Position numbers and translations under genes: made by a program. From positions 62,125,001 to 62,189,000 of the forward strand of contig NC_133026.1 in assembly GCF_048771995.1 (NCBI RefSeq): a stretch of DNA of 64,000 nucleotides, given 5' to 3'. Positions 49,701 to 63,089 of this stretch are shown here, piece after piece. The first letter of the stretch is position 1. Every line of letters begins with the position of its first letter. The DNA comes from Taeniopygia guttata. Lineage: Eukaryota > Chordata > Aves > Passeriformes > Estrildidae. The notes beneath the pieces were generated by a model. That model was not told the origin of the DNA and ran no database searches. It worked only from the letters and a program-made list of their open reading frames with translations.

Positions 49701-52700
49701 AGCTGTCTCTGGAAGCCCATGTTTGGATTGGCACAGGACCTTGCTGCACGGACAACAGACAGTGCATCTTCCCAGCCAAAGTCTGTGATGGTCATGATGT
49801 AGGCAACCACCAGTGTGACACTCCTGGAGACACCTGCAAGGCTGCATGGAGAAAGGGGTGTAATACACTGAAGCTGTGCTGTGCTTCACCTATCACAGCT
49901 AAAAGCATTACATCTCAACATCACAGACTGCTGTGCTGCTTGCCATGAGGGAGAAATATTATAGTATTTGAGTTAAATAGTTTTCTTGCTACTTTTTCAA
50001 ATGCAGCAGAAGAAAATCTACCTGATCAAGAAAGTGGGTTTTGAGTGGTAACTCTTATGTGGCTGAAAAGAAAGAAAAAAGTATGAAGTAGTCACAAAAG
50101 CAGGGGATAGTGCACACATTCTAAGTTAGATTTGGGTTTTAAAAAGGCAGAAGTAAGTCACCCTTTCTTTCTTCTGTTTACAAAGATCAGAGCAGTGAAA
50201 TAAGACTGTTTCCTCTCCATCATGAATAAAGGCTGCAATTTCATGGGGCCAAAATAAGAGGTACATATGTCTGGTTGCTTGAGTTGCTCTCAATAGCAAT
50301 CCTCTGATAGCAGAAAGCTATCCACTGCATTGTGCAGCTTAAACTCTCAGGACTCCTGTTTCCCCAGATGAAAAGCTGGGATAGAGTAAGAATCATTCAT
50401 GATGCCTGGTTGGACAACACTGGACAAACTCAGAATTATTTCTATTCAGAGTATAAAGAATGTGTTAGAGTTATATTTACCACAGTAAAAATAAAGAGTT
50501 ACCAGTCTCTTTCACCATTTTATGTTTCTGAATACTTCACAAATTTAAATGTATGTTTTTTAAAACTCAGTATTCAGACTACTTATTCCTGTTTTCTATA
50601 CACCAAGACTGACCAAATGGCTCATGCACAGGCTTGTCACGAGTCAATAGAAAAGTGAGGATTTATACTCAGGGCCTGTGTACAAGTCCAGTGTTCAAAT
50701 CATGAGATGACTCTGATTCCAGATATAGACTCAGGTATGTCCTTTGGACACAGCAAAAAGACCACAACCAATAGCAGAGAGCAACAAAAACCCAGGGTGG
50801 GATTTCCTTTTCTATTCTTTACAGTCCCAGGAGCATCTCTCCAATCAGGGTCTTGCTATTAACAAATGCAACATTTGAATGCTTCAGCAGTTTTAAGAAG
50901 AGGGGGAAAAATAAATTTCTGTTCAAACAGGTTTTTTTAACAACTCTGAAGTCACTAAAACAGCTGTTTAAGAAACTAATCAAATTATTAGGATTATGGA
51001 AATCACATTTAGAAACACAGCAATTAAAATGATGAGAAATAAATAGCATGTCTTCAGCCAACACATTCCTAGTTAAATAAATCCCACAAAGATGTTTGAT
51101 AAGAGAAGGTCAAAAAGAATCTCTCGGGCTCCTTTCATCTCCAAGCAGCTGCCCATCCCAGAGACTCAAACATCCTCGCATAAGACTTTAACAGCATTTG
51201 TAAATCTTCTGGGGCTTTTTGAATAAATGGGGCAATTCAGTCCAAGAGGATTTTGCTACAGAGTGGAGATGACCACTGATTTATTAAAATTATGAACATC
51301 CAAATCAAGGTAGAGAAACCCTTAGAAAGAATTTTTTAGCAAGCCATATACATACCAGTGAACTAAGCAGCCTTCACCTGTGAGTCGGCACTCGTGGATA
51401 AATTTGATGCTCTCTCTGAAATGCCTTGCTCTGAAAACAAAAGCAGAAGGAGGATAAAGAAAGTGCTGCTTTAGTAAAATCACTACTTAGAAAGAAAGAA
51501 ATATATCCGAAAGCTCACCTCATGCTGCTTCTAGAATTTAGAACTGAATACAGGTCTTACGAAGTAAAAGTTATTGTCTGCCAATGAAACAGAACTCACT
51601 GGCATAAGTTATTCACCACTCTATCCGAGTAAGAAACTGGTATTTTAGGCACTACAGCGTGATAAACTTTATTCTGATGACTGTCAAGTCTGTATTTCGG
51701 TTTGTGTTTGATACTTCTTAAAAGCAGTGACTTGACCTCACATGTCCTTGTGTGCTCAGATGTCAGGTGGAACTCAGCACAGCTACACGAGCAGTTCTCC
51801 AGATATAATGTCTCTCACAAAGAAACACTACCTACTACTCAAACTTATGCTTAACTCCAACTCTACCTCCTCCTTCAAGCCATGTGCTAGGGCATGTCTA
51901 AACATTAAGACTTTCTGCTTGGCTATGTGAAATCACTCCCGTTTGTCTCTGCTATGAAAAAATTCTCATTTCAAGCCCTCTTTTCTTTAGTTCCTTCCAG
52001 TCTTCTCCTTTCAGACAGCAGTACCCCTTCTGCCCATATTCAGGGTGTCAGCCCACCTGTTTTAAAGCAGCAGAGGAGAAAACGTAGAGAAGACTCCATT
52101 TGCAAACTTTAGGGTTTATGATCTCATTATCCTTTACACATGCCCCTTTCATTTTAAGTGAGGTATAGTGAAGGATAGCGAGTGGGCAGCTGTCATCATC
52201 TGAGTGAATACACAGCACTGCCTCTTTACATCCCAGTTCCAAGCTGCACACCCCGCCTTTGGTGCTGCCTGCAGTTTACCACAGCTGCAAGCAGCACCTC
52301 TTAGCTCAACAGAGCTGGAGTTCACAGTGGCCTTTGAGTGCTCTTGCAATTCAAGCTCACAAGCAGTAGTAATGTGGGCAACACAGGCAGAGGAAAGAGG
52401 TTCTGAGGGGGCAGTCATTGCCAGGCCTGCTGGCAAGGGCAAACCTGAAAGCACATTGCGCTCAACACCCATGAAACACAACGTCCTGTATTCAAGATGT
52501 TTCCCCTTTCTGAGTGAATATTATACCACAAGGGTAAAAGAAAAAAAACCTCAGCCCAGCACCAGCAGCCACACAAAAATCAGGAATACCCACATAAAAG
52601 GAAGCTTCCCTTCCTGCCTAACAGTGCAGCTGTCGATACTGTAAACACTCCTGACCTGAAGGACAACACTGATGCAACAGGATGCCACTGCCTGCAGAAC

Positions 52701-55700
52701 TTGCAAAGGAAACTATATCTAACTGGAATAAACAAAAAGAAGATCCCCAAGCCCGGTGCTCCCTCTCCAATCAGTTCCTGCATCACTGGATACAACATGG
52801 AAAACACAGCTAGAGAAGACCTGAGCAGCTTATTTGGAAAATTTCAAGGCACAATGCAATCCCGTTGGACAGTAGGTCAGCTCAGGGTTTTATGTTTCTC
52901 AGGGAACAGATGAAGCGTGTGGGATAAGTGAAGACAAAGCCTTACAAATGCATGTGTACTCGGACTGCCACACCAAACCACTGTAGCTGGCTGGGCTGTA
53001 ACAAATCATGGTGCTCAGGTCTGCCAGGGGAGCACAAGAGGTTTCACATAAACAAATTTAGAGGACAAAATGAGATCTCTTTTCATTGTGCAAGAGGCTT
53101 TGCTACTGCACAATGAAAAGCTTAGCTGAGATTGAAAGCATTCACTCAGATGAAGCCTGGTTAGGTTGTATTGACAACCTGATCTTCTCATCTTTTCTCT
53201 TTCTCTCTAGAAAATCTGGCCAGGAGGGTAGCTTCATGTACAAGTGAATTCATTTCAGTGGTCTCACACAAGTTTTGGTAAGACACTTCCAACACTCTGG
53301 TTTGAAAAATATCTGTGACTGAGCATAACAGTTTTGCAAGGTACTAAACATCATGAACTCCATTCACCCAGTTTTCTTCACCCTTCCTCACTGCTGATGC
53401 TCAGTCTGCTGAGGTGCTTTCAAGTGTGTTTATAGGCATTCATGAAAATGAGAAGAGAAATAGTCACATCTAGAATTAGTGCTGCTCTATAGCACCCTGG
53501 CCCGTCCTCATCCTGAGCCAGAGAAAAGGACATATGTACTCCTCCACAACCCTATGGCATCAGGTCTCTTCTGGAGCCAGTAGACACAGTTGCCTAAACT
53601 AATTTTCAAAGTTATGGCAAAATCATGTTCAGATGAAAACGAAGATTGAGGACCAGTTAGCTGTGTGGCAAGTGCCAGACACAAAGAAGAATGGCAAGTC
53701 TTACAGTAACCACAAAACAGTTGACTATCATCTCTAACAGGAAAGCACTTGACAAATGTGTTGATTTGCAGCCCATTTGTTGGACTTCAGGACAATTTAT
53801 TACATGATATCTGACTCTTGCATCTCCCAGCTGAAAGCTGGGTCCTGAACTGCATCATCCTTACAGTGGGAAAACACCACAGGAAGAACCACCAGTACAA
53901 CGCCCCTACCAGGATGTTGTAGAAGTTATCTAAACTTACACTTTAACACGCTGCATAATTCAAAACTAGACCAAGAACAGAGTTATGATACCAGAGCTAT
54001 ATTTTCATTTGTTGCTAGTTGGACTTCTACAAATATTTATAAAGGTTAAAAAGATAGCGTCCAGATCAGATAGGACAAAGCATCTTGATGTTTCTTTCAT
54101 TTCATGATGTAAAAGAAAAACAAAACTACCAAAATTTTCTCCTCTTAATAGGTCATCTGGCTTCTGTATTATCACCACTAACCACCTGATTGTTGGAGGT
54201 TAATTCCTTAGAAACAGGCAGCCAAAGACAATTAACTGGAACAGGGCAGGAAGGGAAGATTTTATTTCTATAGAAATAACTTTTTAGTGATGACACTTCT
54301 GGAGCAGTTACTGGCCCAAGGTAAAATTCTCACAGACCAGGGAAAACTGATTTAAATCTAGGAAGTACCTTGAGTCTGAAAAGCAATTGCTTTCTCCCCA
54401 TGCTTGCTAGGGGCAGAACAGGGGAGTAAACTAAAGCTTTTGAGACACTTTAGTGAACACCCACATGCTAACAGGGGAATCCCTGCTGTATTTCCCTGGC
54501 AAGCCATCCCTCTGAGGAAAAGAACTCCACTAAATAAGTTTTCTAGGAGTAAATATGCACACAAGAAACCAAAGGTTTTCTTCACAAAAACTGAGCTGAA
54601 GTTCATTAAGAGCTCACAGTCCCAAAATTCAGTGGTAAAAGGCTTCCAGTTGGTCCTTGCTGTTGGGAGAGACAAGAGAGCAGAGTGCACCCCGCTGGTT
54701 GTGCCTGTCAGCCATTGCTAAGTGAACACAAGGACCTACAACAGAGGATGCTGCTTGCTTGGTTGTTTTTTTCTCCCTAGAAAGAAACCAACAGAATCTC
54801 TCTTTCAGAAGAAGAGGGTAGACATGCAAAGATGTTGCAGAGAGACCAATTCCCTTCCTGTTCCCCTCTAGCTATCCCTCCCCTCCACAGGCAGTGGAGC
54901 ACAGGCAGTATGGTTAACCACTCCTAGATAAGACTGCATCCAGTCCTCACAGGCTGAACAAAAATAACTTCCTCTTTTTTTCAGAAGACTGCATGTGCAA
55001 AGCAAGCAATGGTGCTATTTGTGAGCATCATGATTTGGTTTTACTTGAAGTCCTGGACTGTATAAAGTAAAAGAAGAAAAATCAGTTACTCATCAAGTTT
55101 TATTTTAAGTGATGGAATGTATCAGTATTAGGAGTAATGACGTTTGCTTGCAACCACCTGATACCAAAGCAAGTATTTTAGATGCCTGCAGCATAACAGA
55201 AACAATATTCATGCAAATATTCTATCTTCTTACTGAAGCCTTAAGAGGCTTGGTACTGCGCCAGACAGTGCAAGCACAGGAGCTGTTTTTTCAGTATAAC
55301 TCCTTGATATTTAACAGTCAGGGGAATTATACATTGATTAATGTTCATCATAAATGCCATCTTTTCTCTTTCTATTCTCAATTTATCTCTATTGACGAAG
55401 GAAGCAGATTTAGAAAACATTGTCAAAAATGCTACACGCCTCAAAATGCCAATGAACAATTAATGACATGTGACTGTTTTCCTCTAATCTCATATTAGCT
55501 TTCCTTCCCAAAAGGATATTTCTTTAAATTTATTTATGTTTATTCTAAATATTAAGGCCATGGAAGTTGCCCATGACAAAGGCAGTTAGCTCTCTGCCTT
55601 CTCATTACAAACTTGAAATTTAGGGGATTAGGGTGGTTTTTTATTGCAGGTGGGGTGTGGTGCTTTTTTTTTTTTCCCTTCACCCGAAATCATGACAGAA

Positions 55701-56728
55701 ATGCAGAATGAAAAGGCAAATCACACATCAAGTGCCACACTGGAATCTTTCTAGACTACAAGAAACACATGGTCTAAAAATATCCCCCAGAAGCATAAGC
55801 CAGAATATTGCTGTGATACATAAGAAAAGCAGTGCTGCAGTTCCTTCCATACCTACCAGGCCTCTTTCCACTACTTGTTTCTCTACCAAAACTCGGCAGC
55901 AGGATGCGGCTGAAACCCCCCTCACCTCTCCCCAACATAAACAGTGAGCCCTAGAAGAAAGAGCTGGTCACCATCCAAGTCCTTTTGTTTTGATTTCTCT
56001 GTGGAATAAAGACTTGAAATGCTCAATTAAAACAAGGGGTAATCAATTAGCATTACGTGAACTTTAGCAGAGGTGAGAAAGAACAAGGATTGGACACCCT
56101 AGCTGCAGTACCTATGTCCCCAAGGTCAGAGTCACTGCAGGACAGAAAACTCCCTGCCATGCCAGCTTATACCAAGAGCAGCAGGGACTTCTGAGGCAGG
56201 TTCAAGAAGTCCCCAGCAGATTGTCACAGAGGTAGTTTGCACACAAGGACTTTGTTTTGAAGGCCCACTGTGAGGAATTTATTTCAACCCTTGAGCACCA
56301 GGCTTCAAACCTCTTTCAAATATTTTGTTAGTTGATGCAATTGGCACTAAAAAAAAAAAAAAAAAAGAGTAGCCAAACACAAAGACTGACAAAAACAGTG
56401 GCTAGAATAAACTGTAACTGAATTAGGCTCAGACTCACTAAGGAATTCCTGAAGTTTAAGGCCACAAATCAAGAGTGTTTACATACCGAGACTTCTACAA
56501 ACACACACAAAAAGCAGGGTGAAATCAAGTGTTACTGTGTTTTCCTAACAGATTAAACCCCATATTTGTGTAATACTCATTAGAGATCTGATTCAGAGCT
56601 TTCAGCAAATTTTAAAATAGGCATCATGGTACCATAGGATTTCTGGGGTTTTGTGATTTACTTTTAAAAAATACTTACAAGTTCTGCGAGGGTGAGTCAG
56701 CAGCAGGAATGCACAGATACTTCATTCC
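46604..56728 (-). CDS. DUSP22: Dual-specificity phosphatase 22, exons 4-7 (5' part outside window)
   Basis: Cysteine-based protein phosphatase (JKAP/JSP1) that modulates JNK signalling and dephosphorylates Lck in T cells; human DUSP22 is about 184-205 residues by isoform. Joining 56728-56679, 51430-51356, 49841-49670 and 46789-46604 gives 161 codons including stop, matching human residues 47 to the end of the 205-residue form. The general acid D57 (PAADSPSQNL), catalytic C88 and R94 (HCLAGVSRS), and the NYTTET tail are all present. Every intron is GT-AG with consistent phase. Exons 1-3, including the myristoylated N-terminus, were searched for in 56.7-64 kb and not found, so they should lie to the right of this window. 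Confidence 0.95.
46790..49669 (-). other. DUSP22: DUSP22 intron 6
   Basis: A 2.9 kb intron. It contains two overlapping inverted repeats at 47341-47392 and a short (CAA)n tract at about 48868-48884. No further exon is recognised. Confidence 0.75.
47341..47392. repeat. Overlapping inverted repeats
   Basis: CATATGTTAC (47341-47350) pairs perfectly with GTAACATATG (47379-47388). The overlapping pair GGTACAT (47371-47377) and ATGTACC (47386-47392) offers an alternative fold. It lies in DUSP22 intron 6. Confidence 0.75.
49670..49841 (-). CDS. DUSP22: DUSP22 exon 6
   Basis: 172 nt. The first base completes the catalytic Cys codon. It encodes LAGVSRSVTLVVAYIMTITD, then FGWEDALSVVRAARSCANPN and MGFQRQLQEFEKHDVDQ: the P-loop remainder with R94 and the helices that close the phosphatase fold. 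Strongly similar to human. Acceptor TTTCTCCATGCAG, donor CAG followed by GTAAATG. Confidence 0.97.
49842..51355 (-). other. DUSP22: DUSP22 intron 5
   Basis: A 1.5 kb intron. Only chance frames are seen. Confidence 0.8.
51356..51430 (-). CDS. DUSP22: DUSP22 exon 5
   Basis: 75 nt, too short for an independent open-frame call. Codons read ARHFRESIKFIHECRLTGEG then CLVH, with split codons L63 at the start and C88 at the end. Human has TRHFKESIKFIHECRLRGES. Acceptor GTTTTCAG, donor CACTG followed by GTATGT. The phases fit exons 4 and 6 exactly. Confidence 0.96.
53079..53120. repeat. Perfect 14-bp inverted repeat (hairpin)
   Basis: CTTTTCATTGTGCA at 53079-53092 and its exact reverse complement at 53107-53120 surround a 14-base loop. 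Either strand could form a stable stem-loop. It lies in DUSP22 intron 4. The stem is shorter than a typical microRNA precursor. Confidence 0.85.
56349..56366. repeat. Poly(A) run
   Basis: Eighteen A in a row. No retroposon body is recognised beside it. Confidence 0.9.
56679..56728 (-). CDS. DUSP22: DUSP22 exon 4
   Basis: A 50-nt exon too short to appear as an open frame. It encodes GMKYLCIPAADSPSQN plus two bases of L63, versus human GVKYLCIPAADSPSQNL. It holds the general acid D57. Acceptor CTTCTTTACACAG, donor AACTT followed by GTAAGTAT. It starts in phase 0, as expected for the exon after residue 46. Confidence 0.96.
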
Positions 56729-59700
56729 CTGTGTAAAGAAGCAAAAAGGTATGAGAAGAAAAGATTCAAGTTAAACATATTCATCCAGCACAGCACAAGT
56801 CCTGCTCTGGACTAGTGGAATATTAATGATTTTGAGGAAGCAACACCATCATTCAGGCAGAAATCATCTCTATACAGTCTTATTTTAAAACACTTGCTTT
56901 CACATTGCTAAGACTCCAGCATATAGCTTAGTCATGCTTCTCCCAAGGCTCAATAGTAAGCTTTTTAAAAAACGAGCATCTTTACTAAAAAGATCTAAAC
57001 TTCTGAAAACACAATCTCTCTTTCATTTCTAGGAAAATGAAGTGGCATCTTCTCCTGCCCTTCCCTTTCTCTGAACAGATATTATAACCTGCAATTGTGA
57101 TATGCAGTTTCTTTTAAACTCACACAATTATTTTTCTTGACCCAGTTGATAAACCAACCAAAATGTATTTCAAAGAAGAAACATGTTTGTGATGTGGATT
57201 TTGTTTTTTTATTTCTAGAAGCCTTCAAGAAGGACAACCATAAAACTCATACCTTTCTTCCACAAAGTTAGCCTCTCTTTCTTAGTCAGCTATCATACTA
57301 AGTTACAAGATTGAGTAGGGAAATAGATAACCATTTCTGATGCATTAAAATGTTACTAGGTATATTTAAAATAACATATCTATAATCCTACACTACTGCT
57401 TTGCATTGTCAATACTCATTTCAACTGTCATTTTATTTTCAAAGTTTTCTCTGCTCCTATGACTGTTAAGAAATAGAACACTTCTGAAAGCACATTTAGC
57501 TGACTTCTCAAACAGGACTTCCAAGAATACGATCTGCAGCTCAGACACATAAAACCCACATTATTTACTGGAACTCTTTTGAATTATCTCTGATGCCAAG
57601 TTATGAATTCTTCAGATGCACTTGTAAAGATAAGAATTCAAGCAAAAGGGTCATTATAAAATGCATCTAAATCCATCCTTTTGTAACAATGCACACTCCT
57701 GTAATAATCCCACATATTCAACACCACACATGGAAAGTTGCATATATATGTACTAGAGATCCTTTGCTAACACAGTGGAACACAATCTGCACCTACCAGG
57801 CATTTTATCTGCCAGCTGGGGAAAGAACAGGAATGTTCACTGCTCAAGTGTGTGGCTACCTGAGGCAGCATCATCTACAACTCCTTTGCTTTGCTGGCTC
57901 AGAAACCCCTCCATATTTCTCCTACACATACTTTGTTTCTTCGCATGCCATTGCATTAAGAGCAAAGCCTTTTACAAGACATCCTGACTCCAGCACCATG
58001 ACACAGCTCTGCAAGGTACACAGACTTCACCACTATGTCAGAGAGATTGTGGAAAACAATCAGAAACAGTGAGAAACATTGTGGGAAGCCAGGAGGGCTC
58101 CACAGCCAAAAGCTGATCCAAAACATCTTGTATAGACACACTCATTTAGAAAGATAGTGTAGCAGCAATAATTATATTGATAGGCTGCTGAGCCAAGGAT
58201 AATTAATTATATTGACAGATTAATTACAATAATAAGCATTTGTATGACACATCTGAGAGGTTTATCTTGGACATTAGTATCACTTCAAGTGAGTCACTCC
58301 AGTAGACTGAGGGCCTGAGACCCGAAAGTAAATTTACATGCTATTCTTTCCCCATCACCTCTAGTAACTCCATACCATTGAAAAGTTGAAAATTGAGGGC
58401 AGGAGATGGGTTAGATCCGGAGTGCAGTACATGCCAGAAGGTTCACTCCTCCAGCGCACACTGACGCAAATTGTTCCACAGATTTCAGAAGCTATGGCAC
58501 ATGCTGAGTGCTTTTCACAGGCTGAGTGCAGAGGGGCTTTCAGATCGTGTTCACTCTAAAAGCAGAAGTAGCACCCAGCACAAATTTAAGACCTGCAATG
58601 TTCCTTTTTTTGTCATGGCTGGTTAGTTCCAACTACTGCAAGCGAGCATGAAACCAGCCTATGAGAGACCACACGGTCCCAAATGGCTCATCCAAAGCCT
58701 GATCCTGGACACCTTCAGCACTTACAACTTCTAGTGAAGCCCACAGCACACTTTTCATTAGTGTGCTCACTAATGCTCAGCATCATCCTGCCAGCTTTAT
58801 TAATAAATCTTCTCAGAAAGGAGATGGTTTAAGTTACTGGAATTTGGTATTTTGACTGATGTGTATCACCTGTGTTTCTGGAAGGCTGTGGTGATGGACT
58901 CCTCCCTGTGAGGAAATAATCACACACTCAACTCAGAAATAGTTACAGGTGGGATTTCAAAAGTACTGTGCAGTGACCTAACCCATCTCCCACAAAAATC
59001 AACAGTGAAACTCTCAGCAACTTAGAGCCAAACACAGTTTGGCCAGAGTTGGTAACTCCTGAGGATCCCACCCTACCAGAGTTTTGTTTCTTTTGGTTGA
59101 AATAATAATTGTAATAATAGGATCAAATACCATTTATCATAATTGGATACTTGAAATACGACATCACCACAAGACTGTATGAGGCAGATATTCATAAATG
59201 AGACTCAGGATTTTTTGTGTAGATATTCCTACACTGATTGCTGGAATTAGATTTTCTTCACACATACTGTATAGACTTTTCTTTTTTTAAAACATACCAG
59301 CAATAGGAAGACACTTAATTGCTGAACCCTGCTGTTTGTGACTGTTTTTGAAAAAAAACCTACCCAGGATCATAACATTTGTATATCTGTGCCCCAAGAC
59401 ACTACTGTCTTTCCTGTGCACATACCCTGCAGATACCATCGAAGAACTGTCCCAAAGCGATCTTTCAAGCAGAACAGTTTATGCCAAGCAAACAAACAGC
59501 TACCTACAACATTTAATATAGGGTACTAGCATGCAAAAAAGACAGAAACACCACTATTTTCTTACCTAGCAGTTTGTCTGCCATTCTCAAACTGCAAAGC
59601 ATAAGATGTTAGGTGGCAACAATCATTGGAACAGTGACTATAACAGAGTAAGCTAAATCAAAGACTGTTGAAACCAGCTTCTTGTGAAAATTTCAACAGG

Positions 59701-62700
59701 TTCCAAATCGGTCCCTAGTCAGCAGTTTCATTAAATAAACCTGAATCCAGTTGCAGATGCAATATCGCAGTTGAACCAAAATGGCATATTAATAAAGATG
59801 GAAAGACAAATACAAATTTTATGTCAACCATATGGAAGTCTTTATTTAGATCTTTTTAAATTAAGGACACTTTGTTCCCTAAGAATGACAATTCTGTAGA
59901 ATTATTCAGTGAAGGAAGGACAGAACAACGCAAAACAGGTATTGTGCCAACTTCACCTACACACACTCAATTAGGTGCTACAGAGCAAGGGACTCATTTC
60001 AAAACATGGTTTTTATTTGAAACAAAGGGAAAAACTTGCAAAGCCTAAAAACTGATGAAAAAAGAAACACCATTCAAAATCCTATACAAAGTAATACATC
60101 CCCTTTACTTATTGCATATTCTTGCACATATATAGTTATTCAAAAATTTCTTCAGCTGATAGCTATGTCAGTTATGCTTTATGTCTCCAAACACGCTTTT
60201 CCTCAGAGTACCCAATTAAAATCTATTGATACAGCCTTTTTAATTACACAGAATCTATGTATATTATTAGGCAATATAACATCCCAAACACATGGAATGG
60301 GTACAAACCCGAGCCCCTAGGGCAATGAGATGCTCAACACAGCATTTTTCTGCTCATCTCAATTCACTACTACTTTCCACTTGTTACTTTGAAATCACTG
60401 CTCACTTTCCTTTCTCCATCAATCACTTTACCACCAAACACCCCTACCTTCCAACACATACACACACACGCCAGACTTTTTGCTTATTACTTACATGGTG
60501 ACCCTAACTGATGCCCCCATCAAATAAAAGCAGTGCTTTCCTTTCTTTTGGTTAATTAACCTGTTAACACTGTCCCAAATAAAAATCCGTAAAATAAAAT
60601 ATAATTTACTTTTTTGTTTTCTGTTTCAGCAGAGTAACCACCAAAACTAGATTTCTCTCACAGGCCCTGAAACTGAATGCTGCAGTTAAACCGATACAGT
60701 GAGAGCTAACAAAACTATGGCAAGTATTCAGATTTCAAGATTGTCAAAGTTGAAACAAGGGAGAGTTAAGTAAAATTTCTAATATTCACTGTTATTTGAG
60801 AAACAACAACACTTGTGCAATTTCATCACAGATTCAGGAATTAATAAGCCAGTCCTACTGCAGCAAATATCAAGGCATTAAACCAGATTTCAGGCGCATA
60901 CATATATATGCAGAAGCTTTACACTACAGTCAATAAGGTATTAATGGCATTCTGTCAATATTTAAATTCCTAATTATTTTAGAGGTTGATCTACTAAGGT
61001 TGGAAACAGAACAGTTATGTCACATTTGGAAAAGTCAGTAAGACTAAAGAACAAGAATTTCCCAATATCATTAGCTTTTAAAAAAAGATAATTGCATCTT
61101 TGCTATTAAATCCAGTATTTCATTCAGTGCTCAGGAACACAACAGTCCAGTATAGGGAAAACTCTGTTTCTATTCTAGTTAAACAGAATTTATTTTAAAA
61201 ACTCTGTTTCTATTCTATTTAAACAGAATTTATTTTAAAAACTCCAACTTCATTTTAACTAAACTTGTAAAAACTGGCATTTGGGGTTTTTTGGAAGAAC
61301 TTGTAGAGTTTTGCAGTAGCAGAATGACATATCTCTAAGTGCCAAATGTCAACTAATGGGTCAATGACTGAAAACAGGACCTTTGCAAAGCACACACAAA
61401 TTCAATTGTACAATACCAAGAATGATTTCGGCTCTGAACAGGATGAAGTGCAAAAAGTACCGTAAGACAAATACAGCATCTATACAGACGGCTGCTCCTT
61501 TGCAATGTTCGAAGATATTCTGAAGTCATTGAGAATGATAATCAGTTTGATTACATCTTAACCATACTAATATATGTTTTATACGTGAAAAGAAACTGTC
61601 CAGTGATTCTTATATAAAATGAGCACTCATAAAACAGCTTGCATGATAATAAGAAGCACTAAAAATACTACTCACTATTTCATGTTCAGCGGGTTTTCCA
61701 AGTAATGTTTTTACAGACGTTTTTCAGAATATCATCTCTGCTGCTGCTGTACATACATTTCTGAGGTTCTAGTTAGCCCTGGAAGCCTGAATCTAGAGTG
61801 TCAGATTTTAAAAGTTGATGAGAGGGGGAAAGATCCTCAAATTACAAAATTTCTGCTCTCCAAGGGCAAAGAGTAGGGGGAAGGGTCCATTAAAAAAATT
61901 TCAGAAAGTTCAGTACTGTATTTTTGGCATTAAACTTCTCTATTTAAATTTATGTAAAGGTACCATCAACGATTTCCAAGAATTTTTTTTTTAAACATAA
62001 AATGCTAAACTTATATTTGTGAACCAAGATGCAAATAGAAAACCTCCAGCACCTGGCCAGTTCTTTCAGGTTAGTCAAAAACCATGTGTTAATTTGAGTC
62101 GTCACATCAACAGATGAGGACAGGAGGACTTATTTTTGTTTAGGGGCATTTCAGCTAAAAAGCTAAAGTGGGAAACAGCCAGCACAAAGCTTCCTCAAGC
62201 CAAACCAATGAGAGTTTATAAAGAGTTTAGTCCAGTAATGCACCAAACTGAACCTGCTAAACTGAAAACCGTTCAACCGTTTGTTTGTCCTTTCAGTTAC
62301 TTTCTGTAGCAATCACCATTAGTGCTGATTTTATTAATGACTCATAGAAAATGCATTCGTGTTTCAGCCAAGGATAACCACTAATTGACTTGAGTGAACA
62401 ACACACTCAGGTTTGGCTTCAAAAAATATGATAAACAAAATTGCAATTACATGAACATATCAATATGAACAGTAGCAAATGGGATGCTCCTGCAATAGAA
62501 TTCATACATTTCATTCTTGCTATCAGGAATAATACAATGTCAGAGTTTTTAATGCTGGTTCACAGTTTTCTCAGGAAGTAGTCTCAGTGACACTTCTGAA
62601 TAGCTCCTTAAGGCTGGAATGTGCCAATCACAAATATAAAGTGTCCTGTTAAGACCCTCCTTCTCCATCTCTCCTCTCTAAAATTAAAAGAGGCAAATGC

Positions 62701-63089
62701 TGAAAATTTAAGGATTTTATTTTAGCTGCACAGAACTGCGGTTATCATTTCTAATTCTAACCCTGAATTCCAGTTCTAACCTGTCTCATATGAAGGAATG
62801 CAGAGTGGGAGAAAACAGTAATGAGTTTGTATTAAATTGTGGCTTATCTCCTTCAGGACACACCAAGATTTATTTACTGTACTTCAGCTGAGAGGAAAGG
62901 CTTTGTTTGTCTGACTTGACTGCATGACTTATTCAAGCTCTCAGGCATGTCAGGGCATATCTGAGCACTACCAATCACACTTATCCCTCAAGGGGGTCCC
63001 TGAGTACTAAAATAAAGCAATATATCACAACTGCCTCTTTCTTTAAGGGAATGCTGGAACATGATCACTATACCTCTGGAATAAGCTCG
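56729..63089 (-). other. DUSP22: DUSP22 intron 3 (left part)
   Basis: No DUSP22 exon 1-3 sequence is recognised here. The region is AT-rich, markedly so from about 59.8 to 62.7 kb, and carries a 40-bp tandem duplication and a short perfect 8-bp inverted repeat at 58756-58775. The human intron at this position is tens of kilobases, so continuation beyond the window is expected. Confidence 0.6.
61161..61240. repeat. 40-bp tandem duplication
   Basis: Two adjacent 40-base copies beginning ACTCTGTTTCTATTCTA (61161-61200 and 61201-61240) differ at a single base (G versus T at unit position 18). The near identity suggests a recent duplication. Confidence 0.95.

Larger units (their letters stand above)
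51431..56678 (-). other. DUSP22: DUSP22 intron 4
   Basis: A 5.2 kb intron with a perfect 14-bp inverted repeat at 53079-53120 and an 18-base A run at 56349-56366. The longest frame inside, plus strand 55109-55498 (129 codons), resembles nothing known. Confidence 0.75.

Noticed and set aside
59566..59591. A 26-nt minus-strand segment flanked by TTTGCAG and GTAAGA, resembling a micro-exon of DUSP22
   Set aside because: Its translation matches nothing in DUSP22 exon 3, it would not restore the expected residues 1-46, and AG/GTAAG pairs at this spacing occur by chance in long introns.
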